DNA of 33,457 bases, taken from positions 1-33,457 of the forward strand of contig CADEDH010000029.1 of NCBI GenBank assembly GCA_902826025.1, in the 5' to 3' direction. The DNA comes from an uncultured Actinomycetes bacterium. GTDB lineage: Bacteria; Actinomycetota; Acidimicrobiia; Acidimicrobiales; SZUA-35. The position numbers were made by a program, and so were the translations under genes. Positions 30,417-33,457 of this stretch are shown here, piece after piece (position 1 is the first letter of the stretch; the number at the start of each line of letters is the position of its first letter). The notes beneath the pieces were generated by a model that saw nothing but the letters and a program-made list of their open reading frames with translations, ran no database searches and was not told the DNA's origin.

Positions 30417-31283
30417 ATGCGCGTCGGTGTCGTCTATCCGCAGATCGAGCTCGGGGGCGACCCTGGTGCGGTGAGGGCCTATGCCCAGGCCGCCGAGGAT
30501 CTCGGCTACGACCATCTCCTGCTGTACGACCACGTGCTGGGGGCCGAGCACGCCGGTCGCGACCCGAAGCTGTGGGGTCCGTACACGGAACGGGACCCGT
30601 TCCACGAGCCGTTCATCACCCTGGCCTACCTGGCGGGGATCACGACGAAGCTGGAACTGGTCACGGGCGTGATCATCCTGCCTCAGCGTCAAACAGCGCT
30701 GGTGGCGAAGCAGGTGGCCGACCTCGACCTGTTCTCGGGCGAGCGGGTCCGGCTCGGGGTGGGCAGCGGCTGGAACTGGGTGGAGTTCGATGCGCTCGAG
30801 ATGCCGCAACACTTCAAGCGGCGAGGCAAGCGCGAAGAGGAGCAGATCGCGCTGCTCCGCAAGCTGTGGGCAGACTCGGTGGTCAGCCACGACGACACCG
30901 ATCACCACATCGACCGGGCCGGGATCCTGCCCCTCCCGAAGCGCCAGATCCCCATCTGGCTCGGCGGCTTCTCCGAGCCGGCATGGCGGCGCGCCGCCCG
31001 CATGGGCGACGGGTTCATCTTCGCCGGGCGCACCACCGACGCCGCCGTGCAGGTCAAGGAGCAGATCGACGGCTGGCGGGCCGAGGCCGGCCGGGCAGAG
31101 CAACCGTTCGGCTACGAGTCGATCCTGAGCTTCCAGAAGATACCGGACGCTCAGGCCGCCGACGTGGAACGGTGGCGATCAGCGGGGGGCAGCCACGTCT
31201 CGGTCGTGACCATGGGGTGCGGGCTCACCACCGTCGACGAGCACATCGACGCGATCAGGACGTGGCGCGAGCTCACCCGCTGA
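30417..31283 (+). CDS. LLM-class (luciferase-like) F420-type oxidoreductase
   Basis: 288 residues, TIM-barrel protein of the luciferase-like monooxygenase family, most like the TIGR03619 group annotated as F420-dependent. Typical stretches are AEDLGYDHLLLYDHVLG, ELVTGVIILPQRQTALVAKQVADLDLFSGERVRLGVGSGWNWVEFDAL, RGKREEEQIALLRKLW and IPIWLGGFSEPAWRRAARMGDGF. The cofactor could be F420 or FMN; the group favours F420. The ATG has AAGGGG 6 bases upstream. It follows the P450 gene on the same strand, though the shared leader suggests its own promoter. Substrate unknown. Confidence 0.9.
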   Translation: MRVGVVYPQIELGGDPGAVRAYAQAAEDLGYDHLLLYDHVLGAEHAGRDPKLWGPYTERDPFHEPFITLAYLAGITTKLELVTGVIILPQRQTALVAKQVADLDLFSGERVRLGVGSGWNWVEFDALEMPQHFKRRGKREEEQIALLRKLWADSVVSHDDTDHHIDRAGILPLPKRQIPIWLGGFSEPAWRRAARMGDGFIFAGRTTDAAVQVKEQIDGWRAEAGRAEQPFGYESILSFQKIPDAQAADVERWRSAGGSHVSVVTMGCGLTTVDEHIDAIRTWRELTR

Positions 31284-31312
31284 GTGACGAGGGCCATCGG
31301 ATCGCCCGCCAG

Positions 31313-31354
31313 GACATCGGCTCCGATGTCGACGATCCTGCTGAGCGCGCTCAG
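31313..31354. terminator. Two palindromes between convergent genes
   Basis: GACATCGG-CT-CCGATGTC (31313-31330) and the perfect 14-bp palindrome CTGAGCGCGCTCAG (31341-31354) lie between the 3' ends of the LLM and cupin genes. The second covers the cupin stop codon. It is a probable bidirectional terminator. Confidence 0.6.
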
Positions 31355-31821
31355 TCGGTGAGCACGGGTGGGTTGGTCACGCCTGCCTTGGCGCACAGGT
31401 GTCGGTACCGCCCCAGAACGCTGGCGGCGTCGGTGACCGATTCGACCGAGCCGTCGGGCGCCAGGTTCAGGTTCGCCCCGTAGATCTGAAACCACACGTC
31501 GGTGGTCTCGGCGTTTTCGGCGGGAACGTTGAGCGTGTGGATCGACCCGGCCGGCTCGAACAGGAACGACCCGGCCCGGTTCACGTACTCGCTCTCCAGG
31601 TAGTTCCACGCACCTGAGAGGGTGTAGGCGAACACCTGGCCCGTGTGCTTGTGCGTCTGCACCAGAGTTCCGGGCGCGAACCGGGTCCGCACGATCCACA
31701 GGCCTTCCCGCTCCTTGGCCACGAGCAGCTTGAACTCGCCGCCGTACTGGTCGGGGATCCAGGGCAGGTCCTCCTCGCCGATGTGGATGGCCGAGGGGGC
31801 TGTGTCGAACGCGATCGCCAT
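31351..31821 (-). CDS. Cupin-domain protein, 2,4'-dihydroxyacetophenone dioxygenase-like
   Basis: 156 residues, single beta-barrel. Probable metal ligands are H57 and H59 (THKHTGQVFAYTLSG) and H95 (PAGSIHTL), with an acidic residue in NYLESEY. The stretches LPWIPDQYGGEFKLL and LESEYVNRAGSFLFEPAGSIHTL recall the family of 2,4'-dihydroxyacetophenone dioxygenase and ChrR-type cupins. The reaction is therefore likely oxygen-dependent cleavage of an aromatic or keto compound, but this is unproven. The ATG at 31821 has no ribosome site; a TAGGTT hexamer ends 6 bases upstream, suggesting a leaderless start. Confidence 0.82.
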   Translation of the reverse strand: MAIAFDTAPSAIHIGEEDLPWIPDQYGGEFKLLVAKEREGLWIVRTRFAPGTLVQTHKHTGQVFAYTLSGAWNYLESEYVNRAGSFLFEPAGSIHTLNVPAENAETTDVWFQIYGANLNLAPDGSVESVTDAASVLGRYRHLCAKAGVTNPPVLTD

Positions 31822-31827
31822 GGCCAG

Positions 31828-31833
31828 AACCTA
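31828..31833 (-). promoter_or_regulatory. Candidate -10 hexamer (TAGGTT) for the cupin gene
   Basis: On the minus strand TAGGTT is followed by 6 bases and the ATG at 31821. No convincing -35 hexamer was seen at 16-18 bases. Confidence 0.4.
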
Positions 31834-31993
31834 GCTCACGGTGCAATCCGGCACCCCGCCGCCTCTACGATGCCCGGCCGCTGCGACGCGGCCAGAGCGG
31901 CGTCGTTGCGCTCACGGCCCGCTTCGTGTGAACATCGGCGCCATCGAACGCGCCGGCGTCTACCGGCGGAAACGAGCTGGAAGGCCGAAGCAG

Positions 31994-32674
31994 GTGGATT
32001 TCGAGTCACTCGTGGCGTCGCGTCGCAGTGTTCGTGGGTTTCGCAAGGACCCGGTGCCCAGAGAGGTCCTGGTGGAGGTCATCGAGCTGGCGAAGCGGGC
32101 GCCGTCGTCCATGAACACCCAACCGTGGCACTTCCACGCCATCACCGGCGCGCCGCTCGAGCTCATCCGGGAGGGCAACACCGAGCGGATGCTGGCCGGG
32201 GCCGCAGTGGATCGCGAGATCACGATGAGCCGGCACGGCTACCAGGGCGTTCACCGGGAGCGGCAGAAGGAGATCGCCGTTCAACTGTTCGACGCGATGG
32301 GGATCGCCTGGGACGACAAGGAACGCCGGCAGGACTGGGTGATGCGGGGCTTCCGCCAGTTCGACGCCCCCGTGTCGGTGGTGGTCACTGTCGACCGTGC
32401 TCTCGCCGAGGACACCGTGGCCCACTTCGACTGCGGCGCTGCGACCTACGGCCTGGTGCTCGCCGCCACGTCGAAGGGCCTGGGGTGTGTGATCAACGGG
32501 CAGGGGATCATGCAGTCCTCGGTGGTACGCGAGCATGCCAACATCCCCGACGACGAGGTCATCATGACCTGCGTGGCCATGGGCTGGCCCAACGAGGAGT
32601 TCGTGGCCAACGACGTGGTTTCCCGCCGGGTCGACACCGGCGAGGTGGCCAACTTCGTCGGCTTCGACGAGTAG
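31994..32674 (+). CDS. Nitroreductase family protein
   Basis: About 226 residues, FMN-dependent oxidoreductase of the nitroreductase superfamily. Visible are the FMN-phosphate motif in VASRRSVRGFRKDPVP, AKRAPSSMNTQPWHFHAITG, and the late DCGAATYGLVLAATSKGLGCVINGQGI with CVAMGWPNEEF near the end. The GTG at 31994 (VDFESLV) is chosen, as family members begin at this point and GGAAGG lies 9 bases upstream. An in-frame GTG at 31928 would add 22 residues of unclear merit. The substrate may be a nitroaromatic, quinone or flavin-related compound. A stem-loop begins right at its stop codon. Confidence 0.88.
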   Translation: MDFESLVASRRSVRGFRKDPVPREVLVEVIELAKRAPSSMNTQPWHFHAITGAPLELIREGNTERMLAGAAVDREITMSRHGYQGVHRERQKEIAVQLFDAMGIAWDDKERRQDWVMRGFRQFDAPVSVVVTVDRALAEDTVAHFDCGAATYGLVLAATSKGLGCVINGQGIMQSSVVREHANIPDDEVIMTCVAMGWPNEEFVANDVVSRRVDTGEVANFVGFDE

Positions 32675-32695
32675 GGCCCCGCCTTTGGCGAGGCC
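32675..32695 (+). terminator. Hairpin directly after the nitroreductase gene
   Basis: GGCCCCGCC (32675-32683) pairs with GGCGAGGCC (32687-32695) around a TTT loop, 8 of 9 positions matching. It begins at the base after the stop codon. Confidence 0.6.
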
Positions 32696-32830
32696 GTCGT
32701 TGGTGGGCACGCAGGATTGTGGCTGGGCGGCCACCAGCCGTCAGGGGAGTCGAGTTGGCTGCCCGCCTCCGGCCCGATCGCCCGGGTCACGGGTCGGTTA
32801 CCTGTTCCCCGGCAACGGCGACAGGCGGAG

Positions 32831-33454
32831 TCAGGGGACGATGCCGTAGATGGCCAATTGCTCGAGGAGCTGGGGATAGCCGCTGAACACCTTTGCGTTC
32901 AGGCCTGCTCGCCGGGCACCGTCCACATACTGGCGATCGTCATCGATGAAGAGCATCTCGTGCGGTGTTGTGCCAAGTCGTTGTGCCAGGAGACGGAAGG
33001 CGCTGGGGTCGGGTTTGCGTCGGCCGAGCTCCGCCGAGAAGACCGCTCGCTCGGAGAAGAGCGCAGCCGCTTCGGGGAAGACATTCTCGAAGTGCTGCTT
33101 CAGCATCAAGGGGTTGTTCGTGAACATCCCCACGCGCCAACGATTCGAAAGCGATCGGGCAAGGCCCAGCACATCGGGGTCGGGCTCCGTTGTCGCCCTC
33201 CTGGACGTGGTCCACTCATCGACGGTCAATGCATACCCGAGCCGCCTGCCGATCTCGAGGAGGTAGTCCTCCGGTGACCACAGCCCCTGCTCAGCCTCCT
33301 CTTCGAACCGGGAGCTGAAAAGGGCATGGTCCACCTCCGCTGCCTCACGCCCACTCCAGTGGGCAAGCATGGCGAGGCGGCGCTCCCGATGCGGTCGAGC
33401 TAGAACTCCGTCCATATCGAACACCACGGTGTCTATGGCAGACGCTGGATCCAC
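32831..33454 (-). CDS. HAD-superfamily hydrolase (start near or beyond right edge)
   Basis: At least 207 residues. All four HAD motifs are present: the nucleophile pair in VVFDMDGVLA, the Ser/Thr position in GMFTNNPLML, the lysine in RRKPDPSAFRLL and the acidic FIDDD. The inserted helical cap lies between motifs I and II, as in subfamily I hydrolases such as phosphoglycolate phosphatase-like enzymes and haloacid dehalogenases. A GTG at 33454 gives a normal-looking N-terminus, but with only three bases left in the window a further upstream start cannot be excluded. It is convergent with the nitroreductase gene. Probable phosphatase; substrate unknown. Confidence 0.87.
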   Translation of the reverse strand: MDPASAIDTVVFDMDGVLARPHRERRLAMLAHWSGREAAEVDHALFSSRFEEEAEQGLWSPEDYLLEIGRRLGYALTVDEWTTSRRATTEPDPDVLGLARSLSNRWRVGMFTNNPLMLKQHFENVFPEAAALFSERAVFSAELGRRKPDPSAFRLLAQRLGTTPHEMLFIDDDRQYVDGARRAGLNAKVFSGYPQLLEQLAIYGIVP

Positions 33455-33457
33455 TCG

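Noticed and set aside
1-33457. tRNA, rRNA, riboswitch or insertion sequence
   Set aside because: No cloverleaf-like, rRNA-like or transposase-like sequence was recognised by eye. A tRNAscan and Rfam search would be decisive.

Overview
The window is GC-rich DNA with tightly packed genes, many ATGA/GTGA/TGATG overlaps and frequent GTG starts. Families typical of Actinomycetota are present: a TIGR03086 DinB-like protein, an F420-type luciferase-like oxidoreductase, DipZ-type thioredoxin/CcdA proteins and a standalone maltokinase-cap protein. I infer an actinobacterium, possibly of the Acidimicrobiia. No rRNA, tRNA, CRISPR array, insertion sequence or phage gene was recognised, and no gene-free stretch exceeds about 220 bases.

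Layout. 1-719: 3' end of a branched-chain-type ABC substrate-binding protein, closed by a strong hairpin. 826-3805 (minus): lipid kinase, glutathione-independent formaldehyde dehydrogenase and an aquaporin-like channel with altered NPA motifs. 3929-9611 (minus): a complete dipeptide/oligopeptide-type ABC importer (ATPase, binding lipoprotein, two permeases, ATPase). 9809-10966: SCP-x-type thiolase. 11103-11945: membrane-anchored DM13 protein. 12056-12927: ArsR regulator plus SRPBCC protein, with a clear promoter and terminator. 13177-14772 (plus): a full-length substrate-binding lipoprotein closely related to the gene cut by the left edge.

14769-21445 is the most interesting region. Leftward runs a translationally coupled operon: OmpR-type response regulator, sensor kinase, membrane-anchored sulfite-oxidase-family molybdoenzyme and DUF3179 lipoprotein. 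Divergently, to the right, run a 92-residue lipoprotein made mostly of seven methionine-containing heptads (encoded by a 42-bp tandem repeat), a membrane-anchored DipZ-like thioredoxin protein and a CcdA-like thiol transporter. I read this as a candidate envelope redox-repair module. The parts resemble the methionine-rich peptide plus SUOX-family methionine sulfoxide reductase logic known from Proteobacteria, but this is inference.

21460-24181 holds two more ArsR-SRPBCC modules, making three in 12 kb. One is led by a DinB-like protein behind a strong promoter with a 32-bp palindromic operator; the other sits behind a different 26-bp inverted repeat. A YjbR-like protein lies between them. 24281-33454 is a set of mostly single metabolic genes: maltokinase-cap protein, N-acyl-D-amino-acid deacylase family amidohydrolase, MFS exporter, secreted Cys/Ser/Thr-rich protein, cytochrome P450, LLM oxidoreductase, cupin dioxygenase-like protein, nitroreductase and a HAD hydrolase at the right edge. 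Several of these genes appear to start leaderlessly, with a TANNNT hexamer 6-8 bases before the start codon.
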